Of a stretch of 64,000 nucleotides of DNA, positions 26,445 through 34,922 are shown one piece after another. The notes under the pieces are model-generated. The model saw only the letters and a program-made list of their open reading frames with translations. It made no database searches and was not told where the DNA came from. The DNA comes from Candidatus Scatomonas merdigallinarum (GTDB lineage: Bacteria; Bacillota; Clostridia; Lachnospirales; Lachnospiraceae): positions 124,001 to 188,000 of the forward strand of contig DVKB01000019.1 in NCBI GenBank assembly GCA_018716305.1, read 5' to 3'. The first letter of the stretch is position 1; every line of letters starts with the position of its first letter. The translations under genes were made by a program, and so were the position numbers.

Positions 26445-26545
26445 CTGTTCAGAAACAGCACAGGATGCGGAATCTGATGATTGAATCCTGGAATACTGAT
26501 AGTATAATCAATATTGAAAAGAAAATCAACATTATGTTCAGAAAC
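26445..26545. promoter_or_regulatory. Promoter of the CooC-like gene with candidate TetR operators
   Basis: TTGAAT (26481-26486), 16 bases, TATAAT (26503-26508) point toward the CooC-like gene. CTGTTCAGAAACAG (26445-26458) is a 5-bp inverted repeat around CAGA, and its core TGTTCAGAAAC recurs at 26535-26545, on the other side of the promoter. The arrangement suits a regulator that binds both sites; the TetR gene next door is the obvious candidate. Confidence 0.45.
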
Positions 26546-26569
26546 TTACAATATGTACAGGAGGACAAT

Positions 26570-27340
26570 ATGGGACATATTATTGCGGTATCAGGAAAAG
26601 GCGGAGTGGGAAAGACCACCCTCTGCGGATTGTTGATCCAGTATCTCTGTGACACCGGGAAGAAGCCGGTGCTGGCGGTAGACGCTGACGCCAACGCCAA
26701 CCTCAATGAAGTGCTGGGGGTGGAAGTGGGAGTGACCCTGGGAGAACTCCGGGAGGAGATCGAGCGGGCCGGAGTGGATCCAAAATATAAGATTCCATCG
26801 GGGATCACCAAAGCCGCCTATCTGGAGAGCCGCCTGGGGGACGCCCTTACGGAAGAAGAGGACTACGACCTTATGGTCATGGGGCGGTCCCAGGGCCAGG
26901 GATGCTACTGCTTTGTCAACGGCATCGTCCAGACACAGGTGCAGAAACTGCAGAATCATTATCCCTACATTGTGGTAGACAATGAGGCAGGCATGGAACA
27001 CATCAGCCGGGGCATCCTGCCCACCATGGAGATCGCTATTCTGGTCAGCGACTGCTCCCGCCGGGGCGTTCAGGCGGCGGGACGGATCGCCCGGCTCATG
27101 GAAGAACTGAATTTTCATCCCCAAAAAACCGGGCTCATCATCAACCGGGCACCGGAAGGAAAGCTGGATCCGGGAACCCTGGAGGAGATCCAAAATCAGA
27201 AACTGGAACTGCTGGGAGTCGTGCCTCAGGATGAAACCGTGTATCGGTTTGACTGTGAAGGGCGTCCTACCGTGCAGCTGCCGGCTGATTCTCCGGTGCG
27301 GGAGGCTTTGAAGGGTATTGTTGAAAAACTGGGGATCTGA
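26570..27340 (+). CDS. CooC-like P-loop ATPase (CODH nickel-insertion accessory family)
   Basis: The 256-residue protein belongs to the MinD/NifH-like family that includes CooC. It has the deviant Walker A SGKGGVGKTT near residue 9, DADANANLNEVLG, and VVDNEAGMEHISRG, which is characteristic of CooC. An AGGAGG site 5 bases before the ATG decides the start; the frame is open to 26465. CooC proteins help load nickel into carbon monoxide dehydrogenase. No CODH gene is in the window. The GRSQGQGCYCFVNGIV segment supplies the usual Cys-x-Cys. Confidence 0.9.
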   Translation: MGHIIAVSGKGGVGKTTLCGLLIQYLCDTGKKPVLAVDADANANLNEVLGVEVGVTLGELREEIERAGVDPKYKIPSGITKAAYLESRLGDALTEEEDYDLMVMGRSQGQGCYCFVNGIVQTQVQKLQNHYPYIVVDNEAGMEHISRGILPTMEIAILVSDCSRRGVQAAGRIARLMEELNFHPQKTGLIINRAPEGKLDPGTLEEIQNQKLELLGVVPQDETVYRFDCEGRPTVQLPADSPVREALKGIVEKLGI

Positions 27341-27902
27341 TCTTGGAGGGGCAGGAGGAAAGCGGACGGAAGCGGACAAGAGCAATGTTTTTTACAAGGT
27401 AAACCCAAAGGTCGACGATATTCCGGAAACTTACGGAAAGGAATGCAGCGGCGTGCGGCTGCTGGTGCTGGGCACGGTGATGAGCCAGTTTGTACAGAAT
27501 CTGAGACTGAACAGGGATCAGTACGCCCTGCTGGATATGGAAGCGGGGGTGGAACATTTCGGCCGGGGCATTGACAACGGAGCAGATCTGATTCTTATGA
27601 TTGTGGATCCTTCCTACGAATCCCTTCAGCTGACGAAAAAAATCGGAGAGCTGGCAGAGAGCATCGGCAAACCTTATTATTATATCTGCAACAAAGCGAT
27701 GGAAGAGGAACAGAACCTGGTAAAACAGGAGGTCTGGTCTCCGGATCGGATCGCCGCCTGTCTGATGCAGGATCCGGCGATTCTGAAAGAAGGGCTGAGG
27801 GGACAGGAATTAAAAGAGAGGCCGGAAGAGATAGAAAAACTGGCGGATTTCCTGATCCGACTGTCAGTGGAAGGAAACAAAGATGCTGAAGGAACAGTAT
27901 GA
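27318..27902 (+). pseudogene. Truncated second CooC-like gene (no P-loop)
   Basis: The frame encodes the C-terminal two thirds of a CooC paralogue: YKVNPKVDDIPETYG, RLLVLGTV, LLDMEAGVEHFGRGIDNGADLI and VDPSYESLQLTKKIGELA. The N-terminal Walker A domain of about 70 residues is missing. A short cysteine-containing stretch normally following LVLGTV also seems lost. The frame overlaps the upstream CooC gene, and no start codon with an RBS is evident near the homologous region. I infer a remnant left by deletion; a functional P-loop-less partner is the alternative. Confidence 0.7.
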
Positions 27903-28526
27903 GAAACACAATCTGGAAATGCAGCCTTACCGCCATTATCTGGCGGAGTACCAGGCCATGCAGCCGGAGTATATAAGCTCCCATCTGGAGCTGCCCTTTG
28001 ACGGTTTCGGCCGCAGCTTCCGTGTGCGGTTTATGGAGCGGGAATATTCTGTAAGCCACCCGGACTTTTTCATCCGTTGTCTGGACGGGGAGGAGGGCAT
28101 CGCTGTACTTTGCCGGGATATTCACGCCAAAATTCTTCTTCTGCGGTATCTTACGGAGGGGGACCGGATGCAGGCCACGGGAAACCTGCTGTCCTACCGG
28201 GATCTTCCCTGGGGGAAGTATACTACCGCCAATTCTACGGACGATGTATTCTGCGGCTGGCCCGGTCCTTTGGAAATCGGCTGGAGGAATTCCGGGGGAT
28301 CATGGAAGGGCTGAAGGGGATTCCCCGGGAATACGGGGATGTTTCCTATGAATTTGAATTTATGGAAGGCCTGCGGCTGTGCTTTGTACTCTGGGCGGGC
28401 GACGAGGAATTTCCCCCTTCCGCCCAGATTCTCTTTTCCGACAACTTCCCTCTGGCCTATGCCGCGGAGGACGCGGCCTATATCGGGGATGTGGTGCTGG
28501 ATTATATGAAATCGGCTGTCAGGTGA
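27883..28526 (+). pseudogene. DUF3786 protein gene with a single-base frameshift
   Basis: The N-terminal frame (27883-28314) encodes YISSHLELPFDGFGRSFRVRF through LLSYRDLPWG and then loses similarity. The family continues in another frame as EVYYRQFYGR, FGNRLEEF, GDVSYEFEF and LWAGDEEFPPSAQILF up to 28526. Adding one G to the G run at 28211-28215 would restore a single frame of about 215 residues. DUF3786 genes occur with CooC and CODH/corrinoid genes; function unknown. It is a true mutation, a slippage site or an assembly error. Confidence 0.78.
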
Positions 28527-28580
28527 TTCTGAAGGGTGCCAAAAAAGCTGAAGGTGCAGCCGATGGTAAATACGCTTTTA

Positions 28581-28616
28581 TCCGGCGGGCCTTACAGAAA
28601 TGTAAGACCCGCCGGA
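28581..28616 (+). terminator. Strong hairpin after the CooC/DUF3786 cluster
   Basis: TCCGGCGGG-c-CTTACA pairs with TGTAAG-a-CCCGCCGGA around GAAA, followed by CATTTTGT. The stem is very stable but the T run is short, so termination is likely but not certain. Confidence 0.55.
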
Positions 28617-28656
28617 CATTTTGTAAGGGAAATCTATGGCTGTCAAAAAGGAAGTT

Positions 28657-28702
28657 TGCTATACTCCAGATGTGGCCGGAAGAAAGGTACCGTTCTTCCG
28701 GC
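28657..28702 (+). promoter_or_regulatory. Probable promoter and leader hairpin of the BceAB-like operon
   Basis: An extended -10, TGCTATACT (28657-28665), lies 67 bases before the ATPase gene; the -35 region is weak. Just downstream, GCCGGAAGAA (28674-28683) and TTCTTCCGGC (28693-28702) form a perfect 10-bp stem. It could be a regulator site or a 5' mRNA hairpin. A weak -35 fits a promoter needing an activator such as a BceR-type regulator (inference). Confidence 0.45.
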
Positions 28703-28731
28703 AAATGATAAAATGAAGGGAGTCATGCAAA

Positions 28732-29460
28732 TTGCCGATCCTTGAAGTGAAAAATCTTAAAAAAATATACGCCTCCCGGTTTGGAGGGAATCAGGTGGAG
28801 GCCCTGCGGAATGTAAATTTCAGTGTGGAAGCCGGAGAGTACGTGGCCATCATGGGGGAATCCGGTTCCGGAAAGACCACCCTTTTGAATATTCTGGCGG
28901 CCCTGGATAAGCCCACCGGAGGCACCGTGCTGCTGAAAGGCATGAACATGGGAAAGATCCGGGACGCGGAGGCAGCCCTGTTCCGCCGGGAACATCTGGG
29001 GTTTGTGTTTCAGGAGTTTAATCTGCTGGACACATTCTCCCTGAGAGACAACATTTTTCTGCCTCTGGTGCTGGCGGGAAAACCATACGCGGAAATGCAG
29101 AAGCGTCTGGAACCCATTGCCCGGAAGCTGGGGATCGCCGATAAGCTGGATAAATATCCCTACGAGGTTTCCGGAGGGCAGCGGCAGAGGGCGGCGGTGG
29201 CCAGAGCCTTGATCACCCAGCCGGAACTGATCCTGGCGGATGAGCCTACCGGGGCCCTGGATTCCAAGTCCACAGATGAATTGCTGGATCTGTTTTCGCG
29301 GATCAACCGGGAAGGCCAGACCATTCTCATGGTCACGCATTCCGTAAAAGCGGCCTGCCACGCCGGCCGGGTGCTTTTTATCCGGGACGGAGAAGTGTTC
29401 CACCAGATCTACCGGGGCGGACGGATCATCAGGTGTTCCAGACTATTTCCGACACGTTGA
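28732..29460 (+). CDS. BceA-like ABC transporter ATP-binding protein, C-terminus altered by a frameshift
   Basis: ATPase of a bacitracin/lantibiotic detoxification-type transporter. Walker A GESGSGKTT, VFQEFNLLDTFSLRDN, VSGGQRQRAAVARAL, LADEPTGALDS and VTHS are all intact. The first 230 residues are normal, but the last residues (RGGRIIRCSRLFPTR) do not fit the family. One base earlier, a frame encodes TDHQVFQTISDTLTVLASGG and ends in a TGA that overlaps the permease ATG, the usual coupling. One G missing from the run at 29414-29417 explains this. The ATPase core may still work. The start codon in use is TTG. Confidence 0.85.
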   Translation: MPILEVKNLKKIYASRFGGNQVEALRNVNFSVEAGEYVAIMGESGSGKTTLLNILAALDKPTGGTVLLKGMNMGKIRDAEAALFRREHLGFVFQEFNLLDTFSLRDNIFLPLVLAGKPYAEMQKRLEPIARKLGIADKLDKYPYEVSGGQRQRAAVARALITQPELILADEPTGALDSKSTDELLDLFSRINREGQTILMVTHSVKAACHAGRVLFIRDGEVFHQIYRGGRIIRCSRLFPTR

Positions 29461-29488
29461 CCGTGCTGGCGTCAGGCGGTGATCCGGT

Positions 29489-31549
29489 ATGAAAAAAGGA
29501 TTTTATCTGAAGCTGGCTCTGACAGGCATCTCCAAAAACCGGAAGATGTACTTCCCCTATATCCTCACCTGCGTGGGCATGGTGATGATGTTTTATATCA
29601 TCTGCTTTCTGTCCCGGGATCCCTGGCTGGCTTCCCTCCGGGGAGGGGACACGCTGCAGCTGATGCTGGGTATGGGAACCTGGATCACGGGGATCTTCGC
29701 GGTGATCTTTCTCTTTTACACCAATTCCTTTTTGATCCGCAGAAGAAAGAAGGAATTCGGTCTGTACAATATGCTGGGGATGAACAAACGGAACCTGGCC
29801 CGGATCCTTTTCTGGGAATGCCTGGTGATCGCCGGGATCGCTCTGGCCGCCGGTATGGCCGCCGGGATCCTGCTGTCCAAACTGGGGGAACTGATCCTCT
29901 CCAATATCCTGGACGGAGCCGTCAGCTTCAGCTTTCTGGTGGATTCTAAGTCCCTGGCGCTTACGGGGGCCCTGTTCGGAGTGATCTTTCTGCTGATCCT
30001 TCTCAATGGACTGCGGCAGGTGCATTTTGCCAATCCCCGGGAACTTCTGGAAAGCGACCGGGTGGGAGAAAAGCCTCCCAAAGCCAACTGGGTGCTGGCG
30101 ATTCTTGGGGTACTGATGCTGGGCTTTGCCTATTATCTGACCCTGACCATCCAGGATCCCCTGGTGGCTATGGTAGTATTCTTCGGGGCTGTGGCCCTGG
30201 TGATCCTGGGAACCTATCTGGTGTTTATTTCCGGTTCCGTGGCCTTTCTGAAGCTTCTGCAGAAGAATAAGAGATATTATTACCGGCCCAATCATTTTGT
30301 GTCCGTTTCCTCTATGACCTACCGGATGAAAAAGAACGGCGCGGGCCTGGCCTCCATCTGCATCCTTTCCACCATGGTGCTGGTGATGATCTCCGCCACT
30401 CTGTGCCTGTACGCTGGAGCGGAGAAGAGCCTCCGCAGCATGTATCCCCGGGATCTCATTGTGGAGACCTATTCTCTGGATCAAAATGCGGAAAAGACTG
30501 TGCTGGCAGCCGTGGAGGAAACCCTGGAGAGTCAGGGGATCACCGGCAGGAATCAGCTGCAGTATCATTATCTGGCCTCCGCGGTCATGCAGAAGGGAAA
30601 TGAGATCTGTTTCGACCCGGAAGAGATCAATTCCATGGCGGCGGCCACGGATATGAGAGAGCTTATGGTGGTTCCCCTGGAGGACTATAACAGCCTCATG
30701 GGCACAGAGGAGCAGCTGCAGGAGGGGGAGGCGCTGATTTATGTGACGAAAAAGGGAGAATTCACAGGTGATACCATATCTCTGGACGGCGAGGAAACCT
30801 GGAAGATCAAAAAACAGGCGGACGGCTTTGTTCAGAACGGCATAGACAGCCAGCAGGTGATTCCCACAGTCTATCTGTTTCTGGGAGAAGAGGACTTTCA
30901 GAAAGTTCTGGATCTCTTTCACCGGCTGGAGAAAAAGTATTCGGAAAACACTTATGCCTCCGTCAATGTGCAGCACAGCTATTACGGGATAGACATTGAA
31001 GGCGGAGATGAACTGCAGATGGCAGTGAAAGAAGATCTGGAACAGAGGATCGCCGGGATCGTCCTGGACAATCAGGAGTTTCCCGCGGTGATCGTGGATT
31101 GTGTGGCAGAAAACAGGGCGGATTTTTACGGCCTTTACGGAGGAATCTTCTTCCTGGGAGCCCTGCTGGGGCTGGTCTTTATACTGGGGACCGTGCTGAT
31201 TGTATACTACAAGCAGATTACGGAGGGTTATGAGGACCAGGCGCGGTTTACCATCTTGAAGAAAGTGGGAATGACCGGCAGAGAGATCAAAAAAAGCATT
31301 AACTCCCAGGTGCTGACTGTGTTTTTCCTGCCGCTGCTGGCAGCGGGGATCCACACAGCCTTCGCCTTCCCCATGGTGCAGAAGCTGCTGCGGCTGCTGG
31401 GGCTTACGGACGTCAAGCTGTTTCTGCTGGTGAATATCGGCTGTTTCCTGGTGTTTTCGGTCTTCTATGCGGCGGTATATCTGGCCACCTCCAGATCCTA
31501 TTACCGGATTGTCAGCGGAGGCGCGGAGGGGAGGAAAGATATCAGATAA
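29489..31549 (+). CDS. BceB-like ABC transporter permease (FtsX domain)
   Basis: The 686-residue permease begins with LKLALTGISKNRKMYFPYILTC. It has four N-terminal helices, a second group near residues 195-300, a large extracytoplasmic domain (about 310-535) and three C-terminal helices with FTILKKVGMT. This is the ten-helix BceB plan, in which the big external domain senses peptide antibiotics for a BceS-type kinase. The TCS that would match is at 15603-17288, not adjacent. Confidence 0.9.
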   Translation: MKKGFYLKLALTGISKNRKMYFPYILTCVGMVMMFYIICFLSRDPWLASLRGGDTLQLMLGMGTWITGIFAVIFLFYTNSFLIRRRKKEFGLYNMLGMNKRNLARILFWECLVIAGIALAAGMAAGILLSKLGELILSNILDGAVSFSFLVDSKSLALTGALFGVIFLLILLNGLRQVHFANPRELLESDRVGEKPPKANWVLAILGVLMLGFAYYLTLTIQDPLVAMVVFFGAVALVILGTYLVFISGSVAFLKLLQKNKRYYYRPNHFVSVSSMTYRMKKNGAGLASICILSTMVLVMISATLCLYAGAEKSLRSMYPRDLIVETYSLDQNAEKTVLAAVEETLESQGITGRNQLQYHYLASAVMQKGNEICFDPEEINSMAAATDMRELMVVPLEDYNSLMGTEEQLQEGEALIYVTKKGEFTGDTISLDGEETWKIKKQADGFVQNGIDSQQVIPTVYLFLGEEDFQKVLDLFHRLEKKYSENTYASVNVQHSYYGIDIEGGDELQMAVKEDLEQRIAGIVLDNQEFPAVIVDCVAENRADFYGLYGGIFFLGALLGLVFILGTVLIVYYKQITEGYEDQARFTILKKVGMTGREIKKSINSQVLTVFFLPLLAAGIHTAFAFPMVQKLLRLLGLTDVKLFLLVNIGCFLVFSVFYAAVYLATSRSYYRIVSGGAEGRKDIR

Positions 31550-31607
31550 AAGCCGCGGATTTTACAGAAATGTTCATGAATTGTCTAATAATCGTTCACA
31601 GATTTTT

Positions 31608-31650
31608 TACACGCCGGAGGCTTGACAGAACAGCTGCCGGCGTGTACACT
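31608..31650 (+). promoter_or_regulatory. mgtA promoter within an inverted repeat
   Basis: TTGACA (31622-31627), 17 bases, TACACT (31645-31650). TACACGCCGG (31608-31617) and CCGGCGTGTA (31637-31646) are perfect inverted arms 19 bases apart that enclose the -35 box and touch the -10 box. The M-box starts a few bases after the expected transcription start. Confidence 0.6.
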
Positions 31651-31656
31651 GAGGAA

Positions 31657-31850
31657 AACCCGATAAGTGAGGCTACTTCAGGGATATGGGCTGCTGCCGC
31701 GAAGCGATGGAGACATTGCAAGAGGGTCTGAACAGTCAGCGTCGAAGCCAAGGCGCTGAATAACGCAGCTACACCGCCCTGTCGAGTCAAAGCTCAGGCG
31801 GTGGCAGAACAGGAATTCTTTTTTCATGCAGCCGTCAGGCTGCTTTTTTT
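31657..31850 (+). promoter_or_regulatory. M-box (ykoK) magnesium riboswitch with terminator
   Basis: Conserved M-box elements occur in order: AAGTGAGGCTAC, GGGATATGGGCTGCTGCC, GGAGACATTGC, GTCTGAACAG, GTCGAAGCC, then a GGCGCTGAATAACGCAGC helix. The expression platform ends in GCAGCC (31828-31833) / GGCTGC (31838-31843) followed by seven T. M-boxes terminate transcription when Mg2+ is plentiful. The next gene is a Mg2+ P-type ATPase, which fits exactly. Confidence 0.9.
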
Positions 31851-31893
31851 CTGCCTCGGCCCGGGCAATTCGGAGAAAAGGAAGGTGAGAAAT

Positions 31894-32007
31894 ATGGATG
31901 GATATGAGCAATACAGAGTTTCTGGTATGGATGAAAGAAAAGAAAGAGCCAAGGTACAGGAGGTAAAGAATCATGAAGAGAAAAGCATTGCTGAAAAACC
32001 CCCATAG
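31894..32007 (+). CDS. Possible 37-residue leader peptide overlapping mgtA
   Basis: An ATG 6 bases after AAGGTGAG opens a 37-codon frame (MDGYEQYRVSGMDERKE..., ending AEKPP). It lies after the M-box terminator and runs 35 bases into mgtA in another frame. Composition is charged and looks like no known family. It could be a translated leader affecting mgtA initiation, or chance; coding status is uncertain. Confidence 0.3.
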   Translation: MDGYEQYRVSGMDERKERAKVQEVKNHEEKSIAEKPP

Positions 32008-34621
32008 CGTTTTGGCAGGGAACGCGAAAACAGTTTTCCGGGCGCTGCGCAGTACAGAGCGCGGTCTGACGCCGGAGCAGGCAGAGCGTTCCCGGGAATT
32101 GTTTGGAACCAACCGGATTACAAAAGGAAAGGAAAAACCTTTATGGAAACGGCTGGCCGGAGCTTTTTTCAATCCCTTTTCAGGGGTACTGCTGGCGCTG
32201 GCGGCGGTTTCCCTCATCACGGATGTGCTCCTGGCGGCTCCGGGGGAAAGCAATCCCTGGACGGCGGGGATCATCGGCGCGCTGGTGGCGTTTTCCGGTA
32301 TTCTCCGTTTTGCGCAGGAGACCCGCTCCGGAAACGCGGCGGCAAGTCTTGGGAAGATGATCGCCGCCACTGCCCGGGTGAAACGTCCGGGGAAGGAGAC
32401 AGAAGAAATTCCTCTGGAAGAAATCGCGGCAGGAGATATTCTGTATCTGTCGGCGGGGGATATGATCCCCGCGGATCTGCAGATTCTTAAGGCCCGGGAT
32501 TTTTTTGTGAGCCAGTCCGCTCTGACCGGGGAAAGCCAGCCGGTAGAAAAGACAGGATCTGCCCCGGAAGATTCCGGAACGGGAACGGACTGCCCCTTTC
32601 TGGCCTTTATGGGCAGCAGCGTAGTCAGCGGAAGCGCCGCTGCGGCGGTACTGGCTGTGGGAGACAATACCCTGCTGGGAAAAACCGCGGAGAGCCTGAA
32701 TACTCCGTCGGAAAAAACAACCTTTGAAAAAGGAGTCAACGCTGTGTCCTGGATCCTGATCCGCTTTATGCTGGTCATGGTGCCGGTGGTGCTGTTCCTC
32801 AACGGAATGACAGACGGTGACTGGATGAGCGCGGCACTGTTCGCGGTTTCTGTGGCAGTGGGTCTGACCCCGGAAATGCTGCCCATGATCGTGACTGCCT
32901 GCATGGCAAAGGGCGCGGTGGCTATGGCAAAAGAAAAGGTGATTATCAGAAATCTGAACGCCATCCAGAACCTGGGATCCGCGGATATTCTCTGCACGGA
33001 CAAAACAGGGACCCTGACCCGGGATCAGGCAGCTCTGGAATATTATCTGAATCTCTGCGGAGAGGAAGACCGGCGGGTATTAGGGTACGCCTTTCTCAAC
33101 AGCTTTTATCAGACAGGACTGAAAAGTTTCATTGATCGGGCAGTGGTAGAGCGGGCCAAAGAAGAAAAGCTGGATGCGGCGGGAGCGCTCTATACCAAGA
33201 TAGATGAGATTCCCTTTGATTTTCAGAGGCGCAGAATAAGCGTGGCGGTAAAGGGGGAGGACGGAAATACTCTGCTTATCACCAAAGGAGCGGTGGAGGA
33301 GATGCTGGAGGTCTCGGATCAGGCGGAACTGGAAGGAAGGACAATTCCCCTTACAGAAGAAATCCGGCAGAGAGTGCTGAAACAGGCGGAAAGGCTCAAC
33401 GAGGAAGGAATGAGAGTTCTGGGGCTGGCGGTCCGGAGAAATCCGGCGCCCACAGGAGTTTTTTCCCGGGAAGAGGAAAAACATATGACCCTTCTGGGCT
33501 GTCTGGCTTTCCTGGATCCCCCCAAGGAGAGCGCGGCGGAGGCAGTGGAGGCCCTGCGCCGCCGGGGCGTGGCGGTGAAAGTGCTGACCGGAGACAATGA
33601 AAAAGTGGCCGCCTGCGTCTGCCGAAAAATAGGAATTCCGGCGGAAAGGATCCTGCTGGGAGCGGAAATCCGGAACATGAACGATCCGGAACTGAGAGAA
33701 GCCTGCGAAGAAACCCATATTTTCGCGAAACTGTCCCCGGCGGAAAAAGCCAGAGTGGTAACGGCTTTGCGGGAGAACGGACATACCGCGGCCTTTATGG
33801 GAGACGGGATCAACGACGCGCCCGCCATGAAAGCGGCAGACGTGGGAATTTCCGTGGACAGCGCAGCAGATATCGCCAAAGAATCAGCCCAGGTGGTGCT
33901 GCTGGAAAAAGATCTGCGGGTGCTGGAGAAGGGAATCCTGGAAGGACGCAGGACCTATGCCAACATGCTGAAGTACATGAAAATGACAGCCGCCTCTAAC
34001 TTTGGAAATATGTTTTCTGTGCTGGCGGCCAGCGCTTTTCTTCCCTTTCTGCCCATGGCGGCCCTGCAGCTGATCCTGCTGAATATGGTGTATGATCTTT
34101 CCTGCGCCGCAATCCCCTGGGATCATGTGGATCCGGAATTTCTGGAAAAACCAAGAAAATGGGACGCCTCCTCCATCGGGACATTTATGCTGCGGATGGG
34201 GCCGGTCAGCTCCTTCTTTGACATCGCCACCTATCTTGTGCTGTACTTTATTCTTTGCCCAGCCGTCTGCGGCGGAGGGTTTCATACCCTGGACAGCTCC
34301 GGCCGGCAGCTCTTTATCGCTCTGTTTCAGACCGGCTGGTTTGTGGAATCCATGTGGAGCCAGACTCTGGTGCTCCATCTGATCCGCACGGCCAGAAGGC
34401 CTTTCCTGCGGAGCCGTGCCTCCCTGCCGGTGGCGCTGCTCACAGGAACCGGGATCGTTTTTACGACTATACTTCCCTATACCGCCTTCGGAACCGCCAT
34501 TGGGCTTCAGCCTTTGCCGGCAATCTATTTCCTCTGGCTGGCAGCCATCCTGGCAGGCTATATGCTGACGACGGGCGGAGCTAAGACAATTTATATAAAA
34601 AAATTCGGGGAACTGCTCTGA
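31973..34621 (+). CDS. mgtA: Magnesium-translocating P-type ATPase (MgtA/MgtB type)
   Basis: Imports Mg2+ at the expense of ATP. The 882-residue protein has the P-type motifs LTGES in the actuator domain, the phosphorylated Asp in CTDKTGTLT near residue 343, KGAVEEML in the nucleotide domain and GDGINDAPAMKAADVGISVD near residue 610. About ten membrane helices are arranged as 2+2+6. The N-terminal GLTPEQAERSRELFGTN is typical of the Mg group. AGGAGGT precedes the ATG by 9 bases. The upstream M-box supports the assigned substrate. Confidence 0.95.
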   Translation: MKRKALLKNPHSVLAGNAKTVFRALRSTERGLTPEQAERSRELFGTNRITKGKEKPLWKRLAGAFFNPFSGVLLALAAVSLITDVLLAAPGESNPWTAGIIGALVAFSGILRFAQETRSGNAAASLGKMIAATARVKRPGKETEEIPLEEIAAGDILYLSAGDMIPADLQILKARDFFVSQSALTGESQPVEKTGSAPEDSGTGTDCPFLAFMGSSVVSGSAAAAVLAVGDNTLLGKTAESLNTPSEKTTFEKGVNAVSWILIRFMLVMVPVVLFLNGMTDGDWMSAALFAVSVAVGLTPEMLPMIVTACMAKGAVAMAKEKVIIRNLNAIQNLGSADILCTDKTGTLTRDQAALEYYLNLCGEEDRRVLGYAFLNSFYQTGLKSFIDRAVVERAKEEKLDAAGALYTKIDEIPFDFQRRRISVAVKGEDGNTLLITKGAVEEMLEVSDQAELEGRTIPLTEEIRQRVLKQAERLNEEGMRVLGLAVRRNPAPTGVFSREEEKHMTLLGCLAFLDPPKESAAEAVEALRRRGVAVKVLTGDNEKVAACVCRKIGIPAERILLGAEIRNMNDPELREACEETHIFAKLSPAEKARVVTALRENGHTAAFMGDGINDAPAMKAADVGISVDSAADIAKESAQVVLLEKDLRVLEKGILEGRRTYANMLKYMKMTAASNFGNMFSVLAASAFLPFLPMAALQLILLNMVYDLSCAAIPWDHVDPEFLEKPRKWDASSIGTFMLRMGPVSSFFDIATYLVLYFILCPAVCGGGFHTLDSSGRQLFIALFQTGWFVESMWSQTLVLHLIRTARRPFLRSRASLPVALLTGTGIVFTTILPYTAFGTAIGLQPLPAIYFLWLAAILAGYMLTTGGAKTIYIKKFGELL

Positions 34622-34641
34622 ACCGGGAAATAGAAGGAGGA

Positions 34642-34675
34642 GGGGTGTAACAGGCTTTCACAAATGTTGCACCCC
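34642..34675 (+). terminator. Hairpin after mgtA
   Basis: GGGGTGTAACA pairs with TGTTGCACCCC (one G-T-type mismatch), followed by TTACTTTA. Likely the mgtA terminator, although its T run is interrupted. Confidence 0.55.
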
Positions 34676-34689
34676 TTACTTTACAATTC

Positions 34690-34718
34690 TTGAAAAACCG
34701 AAATCCCGGGTGTATACT
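34690..34718 (+). promoter_or_regulatory. Near-consensus promoter with no adjacent gene
   Basis: TTGAAA (34690-34695), 17-base spacer, TATACT (34713-34718). The next plausible start codon is 300 bases away, and the space between holds a highly structured sequence, so the promoter probably drives a non-coding RNA. Confidence 0.65.
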
Positions 34719-34723
34719 AAAAC

Positions 34724-34922
34724 ATATCTTATCGGACGGCGGATCAGTCGCCGTCCCATTTCAGATGCAGGCCCTTCGGTCGACAATCCCACTTAAACCA
34801 GAGACATGGGAATACAGAAAAGACCAAATGCTGAAAACCTCTGTGTTTCGCAAAAGGCGGAATCTGCTTGTCTTTTGCGTACTGTGTTGATAAAATGATG
34901 TTGGGGGGCAAAAGCCCCCAAC
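34724..34922 (+). ncRNA. Candidate structured non-coding RNA (about 200 nt, family unknown)
   Basis: Several complementary pairs nest into a multibranch fold. A closing stem TTATC with GATAA (near 34729 and 34889) encloses a hairpin GGACGGCG/CGCCGTCC (34734-34756). A second arm pairs TTTCA-G-GCA (34759-34769) with TGC-TGAAA (34829-34836), enclosing GGTC/GACC and TCCCA/TGGGA. A third hairpin is CGCAAAAG/CTTTTGCG (34849-34879). A final GC hairpin (34901-34921) could mark the 3' end but lacks a T run. No coding potential is apparent. 6S-like or raiA-motif-like RNAs are possibilities I cannot decide between. Confidence 0.5.

Noticed and set aside
29429..31354. 641-codon open frame on the - strand opposite the BceB-like permease
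   Set aside because: His/Gln-rich low-complexity product with no family features; the + strand permease explains the region.
31678..33003. 441-codon open frame on the - strand
   Set aside because: It spans the M-box and the front of mgtA in antisense; Ser/Arg/Ala-rich with no motifs.
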